The notes: a model not told the origin generated them from the letters alone. DNA of 64,000 bases from Anisus vortex (GCA_949126835.1 OX421505.1:1297587-1361586); one strand, 5' to 3'; shown: positions 1 to 13,369, counted from the stretch's first letter. Numbers and translations: made by a program.

Positions 1-253
1 TTGAAGCTTTATTGTGCAAGACCAATAATGTGTCTAATGGTGAAAACCTGTAGCAATAAATACAGTACACGTATATGTCCATATAAATAGAAACTCTTAA
101 TTCCTTACGTCATGTTGTTTCAGATTGAGGCTAAGAAAACACCATACATGGTATCAATGACATAGTACACATGTCACATGTCAGATGAAATGTGATGCGC
201 TCCCTATTTCTCCCACCGAATTGTCACAGGAGACTGGACAGATTGCCTCTAAC

Positions 254-456
254 CCAATGTTTCTCAAACTGGCGTTCCCATAGGGCGTTGCCAAGCGGTT
301 CTTTTGTCACCTTGTAGGTGTTACTTATTTTAGATATATTTTGTTTCTGTTAATTGTATATCGTTGAATTTCAAAGGGTCCGCTCGCCAACACAAAAACA
401 TTTCTGAGGAACCACCATGTCAAAAATAGCCAATTAATTTGAGAACTACTGCGCTC
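254..456. mobile_element. Degenerate hAT-type MITE candidate
   Basis: CAATGTTTCTCAAACT on the left and TTTGAGAACTACTG on the right are inverse ends of the CAGTGGTTCTCAAA type. CTCTAA occurs just outside both ends but the spacing of an 8-bp duplication is unclear. Confidence 0.4.
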
Positions 457-1367
457 TAACCATTACTTACTTTAGAAATATTGTGCATGAGATAACGAAA
501 ATGTCCGATGTAATTTTAACCTTATGGTTTTAATTTTTTTTAGATGTGTTTCAAGCTTAGAAAATGTATAATTGGTAAAGAAAATATGCCTTTCTATTTC
601 AAAGAGTTTAGAATCAAACCATTATACTTTTAGCATTGATGTATATCTATAACATTAAATTTAAAGTAATTCACTTTACGCATCATTTACAAAGAACCAA
701 TTTAACAATTTGCATATCAGGTGAAAGATTAGACATTTAAGAAACAATTATATTTAAATTATCAAGTAATCATTAAAACCACTATAGTTTCTTCTCATTA
801 TCTTTTCAAGTCATTTCAATATTGTTTATTTTAATACGTGAAATAAATGTTTTATTTTGTTCTTTTGTTGCCAGTCAAAACGTGTAAATATCATGTCCGA
901 GCTTTAGAAAGAAATTAACTACCCCACCTTTACTAAATATTATTAATGCATGACTATGAAAAAACAAGTTATTTCAAAGTTTTCTTTAACTTCCTTCTAG
1001 AAAAGTTAAAAAAGACTTGCCCCTTCCCGATTCTAGTAGAAATATTCGTTGCGTTTGAATACAATGAACCGTAAACTTCGTCACAGTTGGATTGTTTCTA
1101 AAACTACACTTGTGTGTTTCTTTTGAAATACTGTCATATTGTCACTATATTCTAAAGTGGAGGAAGTTAAGGGTTGGGGAAAACATTCTCATCTCGTAGA
1201 CAAAGGCTTCACGTTTCTTCCTGTTAACATAAAAGGTGAATAAAGACAGGTGAAGAGAGAGTGGGGGTAGAATAATGTCTATTGGAAGGAATATTTGATA
1301 CTTCGTTTTAAAATGGACTAAGATGTCTATATTAAGTCAATAAATGAACTTAGACTTTGTGTCTTTT
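457..1367. other. No feature supported
   Basis: AT-rich sequence without recognisable coding, RNA or repeat signals. The same applies to 2670-3497 and 3568-4036. Confidence 0.5.
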
Positions 1368-2669
1368 TAATAATGTCTATCATTAGACTATTTTGTCTGT
1401 GAAATGTCTGTCAATAGACATTTTGTTCTGTGAAATGTCTATCATTAGACTACTTTGTCTGTGTAATGTCTGTCATTAGACTATTTTGTCTGTGAAATGT
1501 CCGTCATTAGACTATTTGGCTGTGTAATGTCTATCACTATTCTGTTTGTCTGTGAAGTGTCTGTCATTATTCTATTTGTCTGTGAACTGTCTGTCATTAT
1601 TCTATTTGTCTCTGAAGTGTCTGTCATTATTCTATTTGTCTGTGAACTGTCTGTCATTATTCTATTTGTCTCTGAAGTGTCTGTCATTATTCTATTTGTC
1701 TGTGAAGTGTCTCTCATTATTCTATTTGTCTGTGAAGTGTCTGTCATTTATTTATTTGTCTGTGAAGTGTCTCTCATTATTCTTTTTGTCTGTGAAGTGT
1801 CTGTCATTATTCTATTTGTCTGTGAAGTGTCTCTCATTATTCTATTTGTCTGTGAAGTGTCTGTCATTATTCTATTTGTCTGTGAAGTGTCTGTCATTAT
1901 TCTATTTGTCTGTGAAGTGTCTCTCATTATTCTATTTGTCTGTGAAGTGTCTGTCATTGTTCTATTTGTCTGTAAAGGGTCTCTCATTATTATATTTGTC
2001 TGTGAAGTGTCTGTCATTTATCTATTTGTCTGTGAAGTGCCTCTCATTATTATATTTGTCTGTGAAGTGTCTGTCATTATTCTATTTGTCTGTGAAGTGT
2101 CTGTCATTTATCTATTTGTCTGTGAAGTGTCTGTCATTATTCTATTTGTCTGTGAAGTGTCTCTCATTATTCTATTTGTCTGTGAAGTGTCTCTCATTAT
2201 TCTATTTGTCTGTGAAATGTCTCTCATTATTCTATTTGTCTGTGAAGTGTCTGTCATTTATCTATTTGTCTGTGAAGTGTCTGTCATTTAACTATTTGTC
2301 TGTGAAGTGTCTCTCATTATTCTATATGTCTGTGAAGTGTCTGTCATTTATCTATTTGTCTGTGAAGTGTCTGTCATTTTTCTATTTGTCTGTGAAGTGT
2401 CTCTCATTATTCTATATGTCTGTGAAGTGTCTGTCATTTATCTATTTGCCTGTGAAGTGTCTGTCATTTATCTATTTGTCTGTGAAGTGTCTGTCATTTA
2501 TCTATTTGTCTGTGAAGTGTATGTCATTTATCTATTTGTCTGTGAAGTGTCTGTCATTTATCTAATTGTCTGTGAAGTGTCTGTGATTATTCTATTTGTC
2601 TGTGAAGTGTCTGTGATTATTCTATTTGTCTGTGAAGTGTCTGTGTTTACTCTATTTGTCTGTGAAGTG
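1368..2669. repeat. 30-bp satellite array (about 43 copies)
   Basis: The unit contains TGTCATTATTCTATTTGTCT followed by GTGAAGTG. Most copies are exactly 30 bp, so long frames stay open on both strands; these are not genes. The first few copies (1368-1540) are a different variant with ATTAGACTATTT and slightly varying length, and look like the founder form. Confidence 0.95.
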
Positions 2670-3497
2670 TGATATAAAAAAGTTTCACTTTTTCAGAGTT
2701 GTCTTTTTTCCGCTATTTTATCAAACTTACGACATAAATATGTTTCGAGCGCAAAAAAACAACAAAACTGCATCAAACGAATATTGTTCTCTATAGGTTA
2801 ATGTTAATTGTAGCTAACTTAGCATATGTCGTTATTATCAACGAGTCCAAGAGCCATGAAAAAACAAGCACTGTATATGGGATTGCCATATATTGTTAAA
2901 GAGTATGAGAACCATTACCTACTATAAAAGTAATGTTTCTGCGAGTTTGGCAGAACTCCATGTAAATTGTTGCTTTTCTTTATCATCATTTTAAAACACC
3001 CGCCCTCCCTGCATGAATATGTAACACTGAATTATTATTCCTCTCCCACTATAGAGCAGATAAATTCGTGCTGTATAAAATACAGTCATTCTTTAGAAAT
3101 AATTACATCTCGGTTCAATGGTTTCTGAAGAAATACATTAGCCTACATGTTCTATTTTGTTTTAAATAGTTTAACTGAATATGATACAACAAATAATTTT
3201 TTAGACCTATACAAAATAAATATATATAAAATGCGTCTCAATGCTTGTTTTAAAATGATGTTTTCACGCAATTATTTGTGGACTTCTAAGAATTTATTCA
3301 GCGCCTAAAACATAAATTGTCTATCTCATCTTCGACTTACCCCAGAATGCTATTTTTAGTAGATGACGTCAGCATAACAATATTGTAACATCATAAGCAA
3401 TATTTTAAGTTGGGAAGAACATGCGACAAAGTTAAATGGATATAACGAACAATTAAACCTTTTTTTTTTACGAAACTAACCCTTCCCCTCCCCCGTT

Positions 3498-3567
3498 TTC
3501 TCTCTCTCTCTCTCTATTTCTCTCTCTCTCTCTCTCTCTATTTCTCTCTCTCTCTCTCTCTCTCCTT
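3498..3567. repeat. (CT)n microsatellite
   Basis: CTCTCTCT runs interrupted by TATTT. The region 2670-4036 around it is otherwise AT-rich with no feature I can support. Confidence 0.9.
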
Positions 3568-4231
3568 CTCTCTCTGATCATCACTATACCTAATTGCCTT
3601 GAGTTTGTTTATATATTTAGATGTTTGTTTCTTCGCTATATGCTTCTAAGGCGTTTGACCAATCGGGTCAAAAGTTAAATGCATTTTTTTTTCTCTCTTA
3701 ACAAAACACATTGTACTCATTTTGAAGGAAATAACCACTAGTGTCTCTATATTTTTTTACCCAAATCATTTCTAAAAGAAATATTTTAACAAATACTACA
3801 TGTAAATAATTATATTACGAAAAAAATCTAAAACTGTTTTTCAAATTTTACTTTACAAAAATACGCTCGAATAAGAAGCTTACAATTTACTTTTGAATAC
3901 AAAGGCGTAATTCGACTAAGAAATAAGTATCGTCTTAAATGTATATAATAATTTCTTATGTAATAATTTTTCAAACTACTGCATAATTATTTTTTTTTCT
4001 TATTTTTTTAAACATAGGATGTAATTTAAACATTCCGTGACTTTCTAGTACACATCAATTGTGAATTACATTTTAACTATGTAATTAAGTTTCAATTAAT
4101 ATTATTGTAGAATATTATATTACTATTACTACTGTAACTGTCTTAAGATCTGTTTTGTAATGAGGAAACATTTATACCTTTTAATCCACACGCGTCTCCC
4201 CGTCTCTCCTCCGCCCACTCTCGCCCTTCCC

Positions 4232-4660
4232 TACACTTTAATAATAATAATAATAGTTTTTATAAAGCGCTATCAACAAACATAATGTAGGCCCAAAGCG
4301 CGTCAAAAGACCGAGAACAAAACATACATACAAGTAATAACATATAATGACTAGGGTTTTACAAAACAAGACAAAAATGAAACGAAAGAACTGATTACTA
4401 AAGGTGAATTTTAAAATAGTGAGTCTTTAAGTTCTTTTTGAAGGTGTCATAGCAGGCGGTTTGTCTGAGCTTGATGGGGAGCGAGTTCCATACCTTCGGG
4501 CCAAATGATGAGAAGGCTTTCATACCACAAGTCTTCAGCGAGAAACGCGGCACAACCAGAAGAGACGAGTCTGCTAAACGCAGGTCTCTTTGCTGCGCAT
4601 ATGCTGAAATTAGTTCACTGAGGTATGATGGCTTTCTGTTATTGCGAAACAAGCCACCAA
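4232..4660 (-). mobile_element. 5'-truncated LINE: C-terminal tail of reverse transcriptase plus 3' UTR
   Basis: The minus-strand frame ending at 4398 reads PSYLSELISAYAQQRDLRLA, SLLVVPRFSLKT and AFSSFGPKVWNSLPIKLRQ, then TFKKNLKTHYF. This is the characteristic C-terminal tail of CR1/L2-like non-LTR retrotransposons. The 3' UTR has TATAAAGCGCTATC and ends in a (TTA)n run at 4239-4253. Everything upstream of the tail is missing, as is usual for 5'-truncated LINE copies. Confidence 0.8.
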
Positions 4661-4728
4661 TGCCCCCCCCTCCCCCCACCGTCCCTGTCTTTCTCCTTCC
4701 CTCTATCTTTCTATCTTTGCTAATTTTT

Positions 4729-4773
4729 GTACAACATAATTTTGTACAACATAATTTTGTACAACATAATTTT
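4729..4773. repeat. 15-bp tandem triplication
   Basis: Three copies of GTACAACATAATTTT in a row. Confidence 0.9.
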
Positions 4774-5123
4774 GTATGCCGTGACTTTCTTGTAGGCCTA
4801 TACATCCTTTTTGAATCGCATTTTAACTATGTAATCAAGTTTCAATTAACACTATTGTAAAATATTATATTACTACATGTATTACTACTGTAACTGTCTC
4901 AAGATCTGTTTTGTAATGAAGAAACATTTAGACGCTTTAATCAATGTCAATTTTACAATATGCTCGAACGACAAGTATCTTTTCATGGTACACTGCCATC
5001 ACAGAACGTCGAGACTCGCTACGGCAACTTGACCCCGCTCTCTCTTTCTTTGTGCTAATAAATCTTCTTTTACCTTTTTTTAAAGTTTCACAGAAACCGA
5101 AAGAAATAAAACAAAAACGTAGG

Positions 5124-8100
5124 CCGATATCAATATGTCTAAAAATGTTGGCCGATATCAATAGGGGGGCCTATGTCTAAAAATGTTGGCCAATATCATT
5201 ATGTCTAAAAATGTTGGCCGATATCAATATGTCTAAAAATGTTGGCCGATATCAATATGTCTAAAAATGTTGGACAATATCAATATGTCTAAAAATGTTG
5301 GACAATATCAATATGTCTAAAAATGTTTGCCAATATCATTATGTCTAAAAATGTTTGCCAATATCATTATGTCTAAAATGTTTGCCAATATCATTATGTC
5401 TAAAAATGTTTGCCAATATCATTATGTCTAAATTGTTTGCCAATATCATTATGTCTAAAAATGTTTGCCAATATCAATATGTCTAAAAATGTTGGCCAAT
5501 ATCATTATGTCTAAAAATGTTTGCCAATATCATTATGTCTAAAATGTTTGCCAATATCAATATGTCTAAAAATGTTGGCCAATATCATTATGTCTAAAAA
5601 TGTTGGCCAATATCAATATGTCTAAAAATGTTGGCCAATATCATTATGTCTAAAAATGTTGGCCAATATCAATATGTCTAAAAATGTTGGCCAATATCAT
5701 TATGTCTAAAAATGTTGGCCAATATCAATATGTCTAAAAATGTTGGCCAATATCATTATGTCTAAAAATGTTTGCCGATATCAATATGTCTAAAAATGTT
5801 TGCCAATATCATTATGTCTAAAATAGTTGGCCAATATCAATATGTCTAAAAATGTTGGCCAATATCATTATGTCTAAAAATGTTTGCCGATATCAATATG
5901 TCTAAAAATGTTGGCCAATATCATTATGTCTAAAAATGTTGGCCGATATCAATATGTCTAAAAATGTTGGCCAATATCATTATGTCTAAAAATGTTGGCC
6001 AATATCAATATGACTAAAAATGTTGACCAATATCATTATGTCTAAAAATGTTGGCCAATATCAATATGTCTAAAAATGTTGGCCAATATCAATATGTCTA
6101 AAAATGTTGGCCAATATCAATATGTCTAAAAATGTTGGCCAATATCAATATGTCTAAAAATGTTGGCCAATATCAATATGTCTAAAAATGTTGGCCAATA
6201 TCAATATGTCTAAAAATGTTGGCCAATATCAATATGTCTAAAAATATTGGCCAATATCAATATGTCTAAAAATGTTGGCCGATATCAATATGTCTAAAAA
6301 TGTTGACCAATATCATTATGTCTAAAAATATTGGCCAATATCAATATGTCTAAAAATGTTGGCCGATTTCATTATGTCTAAAAATATTGGCCAATATCAA
6401 TATGTCTAAAAATGTTGGCCAATATCATTATGTCTAAAAATGTTGGCCGATATCATTATGTCTAAAAATATTGGCCAATATCAATATGTCTAAAAATGTT
6501 GGCCGATATCATTATGTCTAAAAATATTGGCCAATATCAATATGTCTAAAAATGTTGGCCGATATCAATATGTCTAAAAATGTTGGCCAATATCATTATG
6601 TCTAAAAATGTTGGCCAATATCATTATGTCTAAAAATGTTGGCCGATATCATTATGTCTAAAAATATTGGCCAATATCAATATGTCTAAAAATGTTGGCC
6701 AATATCAATATGTCTAAAAATGTTGGCCGATATCAATATGTCTAAAAATGTTGGCCGATATCATTATGTCTAAAAATATTGGCCAATATCAATGTGTCTA
6801 AAAATGTTGGCCGATATCAATATGTCTAAAAATGTTGGCCAATATCATTATGTCTAAAAATATTGGCCAATATCAATATGTCTAAAAATGTTGGCCGATT
6901 TCATTATGTCTAAAAATATTGGCCAATATCAATATGTCTAAAAATGTTGGCCAATATCATTATGTCTCAAAATGTTGGCCGATATCATTATGTCTAAAAA
7001 TATTGGCCAATATCAATATGTCTAAAAATGTTGGCCAATATCATTATGTCTAAAAATATTGGCCAATATCAATATGTCTAAAAATGTTGGCCGATATCAA
7101 TATGTCTAAAAATGTTGGCCAATATCAATAGGTCTAAAAATGTTGGCCATTATCATTATGTCTAAAAATGTTGGCCGATATCATTATGTCTAAAAATATT
7201 GGCCAATATCAATATGTCTAAAAATGTTGGCCAATATCAATATGTCTAAAAATGTTGGCCGATATCAATATGTCTAAAAATGTTGGCCGATATCATTATG
7301 TCTAAAAATATTGGCCAATATCAATGTGTCTAAAAATATTGGCCAATATCAATATGTCTAAAAATGTTGGCCGATATCATTATGTCTAAAAATATTGGCC
7401 AATATCAATGTGTCTAAAAATGTTTGCCAATATCATTATGTCTAAAAATATTGGCCAATATCAATGTGTCTAAAAATGTTTGCCAATATCATTATGTCTA
7501 AAAATGTTGGCCAATATCAATATGTCTAAAAATATTGGCCAATATCAATATGTCTAAAAATGTTGGCCAATATCATTATGTCTAAAAACGTTGGCCAATA
7601 TCAATATGTCTAAAAATGTTGGCCAATATCAATATGTCTAAAAATGTTGACCAATTTCATTATGTCTAAAAATGTTGGCCAATATCAATATGTGTAAAAA
7701 TCTTGGCCGATATCAATATGTCTAAAAATCCTGGCCAATATCAATATGTCTCAAAATGTTGACCGATATCAATATGTCTAAAAATATTGGCCAATATCAA
7801 TATGTCTAAAATGTAGGCCAATATGAATATGTCTAAGAATGTTGGTTAATATAAATATGTCTAAAAATGTTGGCCAATATCAATGTCTAAAAATGTTGGC
7901 TAATATCATTATGTCTAAAAATGTTGGCCAATATCAATATGTCTAAAAATGTTGGCCAATATCAATATGTCTAAAATTGTCGACCAATTTCATTATGTGT
8001 AAAATGTTGGCCAATATCAATATCAATAAAAATCTTGACCGATATCATTATGTGTAAAATGTTGGCCAATATCAATATATATATATAAATCTTGGCCAAT

Positions 8101-8725
8101 ATCAATATGTCTAAAAATGTTGACCAATATCAATAGGTCTAAAAAGGTAGGCCGATATCAATATGTCTAAAAATGTTGGCCGATATCAATATGTCTAAAA
8201 ATGTTGGCCAATATCAATATGTCTAAAAATGTAGGCCAATATCAATATGTGTAAAAATCTTGGCCGATATTAATATGTCAAAAAATTTTCCAATATCAAT
8301 ATGTGTAAAAATTTTGGTCAATATCAATATGTCTAAAATGTTGGCCAATATCATTATGTCTAAAATGTTGGCCAATATCAATATGTCTAAAAATGTTGGC
8401 CAATATCAATATGTCTAAAAATGTTGACCAATTCCAATAGGTCTAAAAATATTGGCCAATATTATTATGTCTAAAAATGTTGGCCAATATCAATATATCT
8501 AAAAATCTTGGCCAATATCATTATGTCTAAAAATGTTGGCCAATATCAATAGGTCTAAAATATTGGCCAATATCAATATGTCTAAAAATGTTGGCCAATA
8601 TCATTATGTCTAAACATGTTGGCCAATAGCAATTTGTCTAAGAACGTTGGCCAATATCATTATGTCTAAAACTGTTGGCCAATATTAATTTGTCTAAAAA
8701 TGTTGGCCAATATCAATATATATAT
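5124..8725. repeat. 28-bp satellite array (about 128 copies, 3.6 kb)
   Basis: The unit contains TTGGCCAATATCAATATG and TCTAAAAATG. Variants differ at defined positions (AATATC or GATATC; CAATATG or CATTATG; TGTTGG, TATTGG or TGTTTG). Around 5590-5760 CAATATG and CATTATG copies alternate, giving a 56-bp dimer. The right end (7680-8720) is more diverged and finishes in TATATATATA and a C run. Confidence 0.95.
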
Positions 8726-8767
8726 ATACAAATAACCGCCCCCCCCCTCGCCTAAGGCGGAGGAAGA

Positions 8768-9013
8768 ATGCTTAGGAAAGTCATTTCTGTTAAAAAGAGT
8801 GATATACAAATAACGACCCTCTCCTCAATTACTGTCACCACTGCCCGGATGTCAGCAAGTGCAAACCAGTTGTCTTCGGTTGCCGCTGACTGGCAGGGAA
8901 GAGAGGCGAGGAAAGTCGCATTTGTTAACCCGTCACGTTCAATGCACGCATCACTGCTTCCAATCCTGTCTTACATGTCCCCTACTATTTTAACAGTATA
9001 CATCGCCTATTAA
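8768..9013 (+). other. Unrecognised 81-codon open frame, doubtful
   Basis: It follows the 28-bp array and a C-rich tract. The frame is Ser/Thr/Ala-rich (TTLSSITVTTARMSASANQ) and has no motif I recognise. The segment has a more balanced base composition than its surroundings, which hints at a transposon or exon remnant, but I cannot assign it. Confidence 0.15.
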
Positions 9014-9739
9014 GAACGGCCAAAAACTAATTAAACTAGAAAATTAACCCATTCCATACCTTTGTATATACACTTTTATACTTTTCTATTAACATCAAAA
9101 AATCCTTGTTGTAAGGGGAACATCAAGTGATAAATAAATGACAAATTGTCTAAACTTATGTAAATATCAAGCTCACTGATTTTTTTCTCTCCCTTTTTTG
9201 TAAGAATGTAGTTACGTAACTTAGTTACTGTTTTATTTTCTATATAATTTCCTAGCTTTTTCTCACCATTTGATTGTGTACGTAAAGTACGTACAGTTTT
9301 TGTTTTCACAAAGAAAAACGAAAGGTCTGAAAAAATAAATACTAAGCTGTCTCCTATCTCTTCTAAATTAGGTTACTTAAAACAATATATGTCTTCTATC
9401 CTTCATTTTAATATTATGTAATGAATCATTATATATGTTCCATCTCATTGTTGTACATTTTATACATTAGTTCTGTCCACTAACCACAGCCTAGATTCGG
9501 GGACGTAACTTTGTAAAAGCTAAACACACATTTTTCTCTTGTTTTCTATAATTTTATTTTGTTAGTTTTGTACATTTCCAATGATAATGTATTCTATACA
9601 TTTCCTTATGTCTCATTTATAACAATTGTTGTCAACATTTGTGTATTGTTTTATAAATAACGACAAGTGCCTGAATGGCTCTATCCCGGACTACATTTGC
9701 TCACAGAAATAGACATTGACCTAGCCATCACACTCATTA

Positions 9740-9905
9740 AAATCACAAGACACCCAAACAAACATACACTTGACCTGAACCTCACCACAATAGCAGTAAA
9801 CAAACAACACATCTTGTCTCTCGATCTTAAAACACGGAACGACCGAAAACCTCTTACACCACACATTACAGAGGAACTCTTTCACCACAAACATGACATA
9901 TAAAT
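9740..9905 (+). repeat. Dispersed repeat with a conserved short frame, copy 1
   Basis: Shares about 150 bases with 51938-52100. Both copies keep an open frame reading TIAVNKQ, then KTRNDRKPLTPH or KTRNDHKPLTPH, then TEELF. I do not recognise the family. The start of the longer frame is at 9667. Confidence 0.6.
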
Positions 9906-10857
9906 GAACAAATACAAACATTAAAGATTACTTACACATTAAGTCTATCAAACTAGTGTAACTACTTTATGTTAAATTTAAAAACTACTACACCTCTATC
10001 ACTATTATCGAGTACGCTGTCAAACTGCTTTATCAACTAGAGGTTATGCCCGTCAAAATGACAGAGAAATGAATGATTACATCGTGTTAGAAGAGAAAGA
10101 AAAAATTACTAACAATATCACAATAAAAACTGTCGTGAGAACGTATCTTTCGGTATTTAGTTTTTGATATTTTTTTATTGAAAGCACATATAAGCTTATT
10201 TGAACAACTCACGGTAATTATGTATATTGATTGTTCTGTGTTTGAAAAGCTAGCGTATACTTCTATTTTAAATGTTAAAGTATATTGCACTATTTGCTAT
10301 AACAAAAGTTTCTTTATTTTGTATTTGAATATGCCGCCTACATATGTCGGGAAGTCAACGTTATATATAAACCTACTAAAACTCTTTGTTTTCTGTTCAA
10401 AACATACTGAATGTAAACAATTTACCCATTCCTCTACTAAATTTAAAATCATTATTTGTGTATTAAGGCAAATTACTTTTACTACAATGTAATCTGACTG
10501 GTCATCATTTAGGACATTTACAGGACAAATGTATTGTGAAATGTTTAGTTGACATATAAATATATTAATATATTTCCAAATTATTTCGCAAACAATTATT
10601 TATAATGTCCCTTATAAAATTCAATAGATTATAGAAATATTTCCCCTCTAAAATTACGATAGAAATATTCATCATTATCTTCTTCACAATTAGTACTTAG
10701 ATATTTCAGACTCAACGTTTCCTAAACAAAATGTAAAAGAAATAAATATATCTTTAGCATCTATATTTATACATGAATTGAACTATAAATTAAACTTTTT
10801 TTTTATAATAATATTAAATCAATCACTGAACTCTTTATTTTTTTTTCACTAAACTTG

Positions 10858-11215
10858 ATACATGTAGATCTATACAAATATATATCCTATATTCGGGCTA
10901 TAAAGACATATACAAATAAATCATGTATCTGCATTATGTAGACCTATGCAACTAGCCTATATATCCTATATCCGCAACATGCAGAATTATATACATATTA
11001 TCCAGTCTATCTACATTATGCAAATTTATAATAATATATATTTTATATCCTAATTATGTAAACCTATACAACTATATTATCCTGTATTTGCAACATAAAG
11101 ACCTAAACAAATATATACAAATATTTATCAAATATCCGTACTATGTAGATCTCTACAACAATATATCTTATATACTAATGATGTTTACCTGTATAACTAC
11201 ATCCTATAGACCCTA
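10858..11215. repeat. Degenerate AT-rich minisatellite
   Basis: About six to eight irregular copies of a roughly 40-bp unit containing ATGTAGACCTATACAA and ATATCCTATAT. Heavily diverged. 9911-10857 upstream is AT-rich with no supported feature. Confidence 0.5.
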
Positions 11216-11342
11216 CTTATAAAGAAGATATATATAAATGTATTCTTATAAACTTATTATGCAAATAGATTTCTATTATGAACTTTTTTTTAAATATATT
11301 TAGCACACATTTAAGAACTTTTTTTTTATTGCAACCATATAA

Positions 11343-11545
11343 ACACAGTGCGAGGTGGAAGAAAGAGAGGCAGGCAGAAGAGACGATAGTATGATGACAT
11401 CATGGAGTGGACCGGCTTGTCTCTTGCAAACTCCCAGAGGGCGGCGCAGGACCGAGACAAATGGCGCTAAATTATCCAACTGTCAAAAAATGGTGCCCCA
11501 ACGACCCTCGCTCGGGCTATGGGATAGAAGAAGAAGAAGATAAAC
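11343..11545 (+). mobile_element. LINE C-terminal remnant with (GAA)n tail
   Basis: One frame reads GRKRGRQKRR, stop, YDDIMEWTGLSLANSQRAAQ, then DRDKWR, stop, then VPQRP in a neighbouring frame. This is the arginine-rich C-terminal segment found at the end of many non-LTR retrotransposon proteins (pattern RGRQKKRWxDxIxEWTGL, then DRxxWR). At least two in-frame stops show that it is dead. It ends in AGAAGAAGAAGA. Confidence 0.65.
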
Positions 11546-12454
11546 ACTAAGTGTATCCCACTATATTAGTATTAGATTCTTAGACATGCATTTCTTACTA
11601 GCAAGTTAAACTAATATTAAATTATATTAAACCATTTCTTTTTCTTTTTTAGTCTTTAGACTAGTAAATAAACATCTGTGTATAATGGAATATTTGTATA
11701 CATTAAAAGTCAACAAGAAAGGTTCAAACAATAAAAATAAAAGAATGTCAACAGATAAATAATAATCAACAACATAATGTGTACAAGGCTTTTAAAGGTG
11801 CATAATATATGTAATTAGATAAACTTTGCAAATAAAAATGTGTAATATATATTATGGTCCTTATAATGACTTAGGCCTAGTGTTTTAATTGAGTGAATTG
11901 TTTAACTCAATTAAAATTAAAATTTTGATATAGATTAATAATAGAACCAAGACTGGACTAGACTCTGACATTTGATACTAATAATTAGACTAGTTACAAA
12001 GCAATAAATATAGACCACGGCCAATTTTATATCATATTTTATAAATAGAAGCGTTATTTATACAAATAGACATCAAATTATATTATGTAGGCCCTACACA
12101 AACATTCCTACATCAGTAATATCAAAACACTTTTAATTCTGAATAATTTATTTTTTCATTTCTTTAAATAATTTTAAGATTAACTTTTTCCTTGGGCCTA
12201 TGCCTATATTGTTTTATTGTATTAATTATTTTGATGTCAGGTGTTAGCGGCCATAATTATTATAGCTTATTATTATTATGGTAGCGTGGTAGCCTATGGG
12301 CAGCTAAACATTTATCATCAGTTTTATTATAATCTAATATTATCCAGTCGATGGCTGGTATAGAGAGGGTGGGAATAGAATGATTTTATATGTGAGAAAA
12401 CATGTTACTTCGTTACTAGATTTACTGCATCAATTTTCTACATTGTTAAAGTTT
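11546..12454. other. No gene supported
   Basis: AT-rich. The last 100 bases (GAGAGGGTGGGAATAGAATG, TTACTTCGTT) resemble the left flank of the satellite at 1255-1310 (GAGAGTGGGGGTAGAATAAT, ATACTTCGTT), extending the similarity between the two satellite loci. 13110-13369 likewise shows nothing codable. Confidence 0.45.
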
Positions 12455-12800
12455 ATTTACAATGTCTGTTTTTAGACTAAATCTCTGTGTAATATCTGTC
12501 ATTAACAATTAGTCTGCGTAATTTCTATAATTTTTGTCATTAGACTGTCTGTAAATTGTCTGTCATTAGACTATTTGTCTGTGTAATGTATTTCATTAGA
12601 CTAAATGTCTGTGCAATGTATGCCGTTAGACTATTTCTCTGTGTTATGTCTTTCGTTAGACTCTTTGTATATGTACTATGTAGAGTCTTTCATTAGTCTA
12701 TTTGCCTGTGTAGGGTCTGTCATTGATCTATTTGATGTCTATCTTCAGAATATTTGTCTATTTAATGTCTGTCCTTTCACTATTTGTCTGTATAATGTCA
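12455..12800. repeat. Degenerate relative of the 30-bp satellite
   Basis: About 11 irregular copies of a TGTCTGTCATTAGACTATTT-type unit. This is the variant seen at the left edge of the array at 1368. Downstream flanks also resemble each other (a CAGACCTATCCC-type block and then a CTCTCTCT run near 13085, compared with 3205-3560). Confidence 0.75.
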
Positions 12801-13369
12801 GCCTCACTTGCTGTATTATTAATTTATTTATCTCATTATCAGATAAAAATGTAGGCTTCAAAAAAAAATTTCAGACCTATCCCAAAAAAAAATATACTTT
12901 TACATGCTTGTGTTAATGTGATGTTTTTACACATGTTATATTTTCTTGGTGTATTCCTAGAAATACGCAACGCGTAAAATTATTATTTCTTTAAAGTCTT
13001 CGGATTTCCCAAGGTAAAAAGTCAATTCACTGACAATATAAACTTGAATTGTCTTTTACAAACTAAATCCCCCCTGTCATATTTCTCTCTCTCTCCCTCT
13101 CTCTTTCTTTTCACTAACTAGATATTTCTCTCTCAAATTCAATTTATTTAATATGAATTTAGATAATAAACCTTATTGGTATAAAATAGTGTAAAACATT
13201 ATACAAATGTTACAACAACTTCCCCTTTTTAATAACATAAATATTTACTTAAAATACAGGAATAAGGGCGTAAGTGGGTATGGCTACAATAGTTCAAGGA
13301 CAAAGGTCACGTATATTAATAATAATATTAAAGATCAAATTTTAATACAAAGCCCAACTCGCCATACTT

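Larger units (their letters stand above)
4037..4937. repeat. Pair of about 150-bp direct repeats flanking a LINE tail
   Basis: 4037-4190 and 4781-4937 share GTGACTTTCT, ATTTTAACTATGTAAT, AAGTTTCAATTAA, GTAACTGTC and AAGATCTGTTTTGTAATGA in the same order with moderate divergence. A CT/C-rich segment follows the first copy and precedes the second. The LINE remnant lies between them. Confidence 0.75.

Noticed and set aside
1497..2672. Long frames on both strands in the 30-bp satellite (SVKCLSLFYL type and others)
   Set aside because: A 30-bp unit with few stops gives several overlapping frames at once; no unique coding sequence is attached.
5124..8725. Possible CRISPR array
   Set aside because: The unit is a directly abutting 28-bp tandem repeat without unique spacers, in a eukaryotic context with no cas genes. 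The same applies to the other arrays.
8768..9013. A small host gene after the 28-bp array
   Set aside because: One open frame without homology, splice support or repeat copies; kept only as a doubtful entry.
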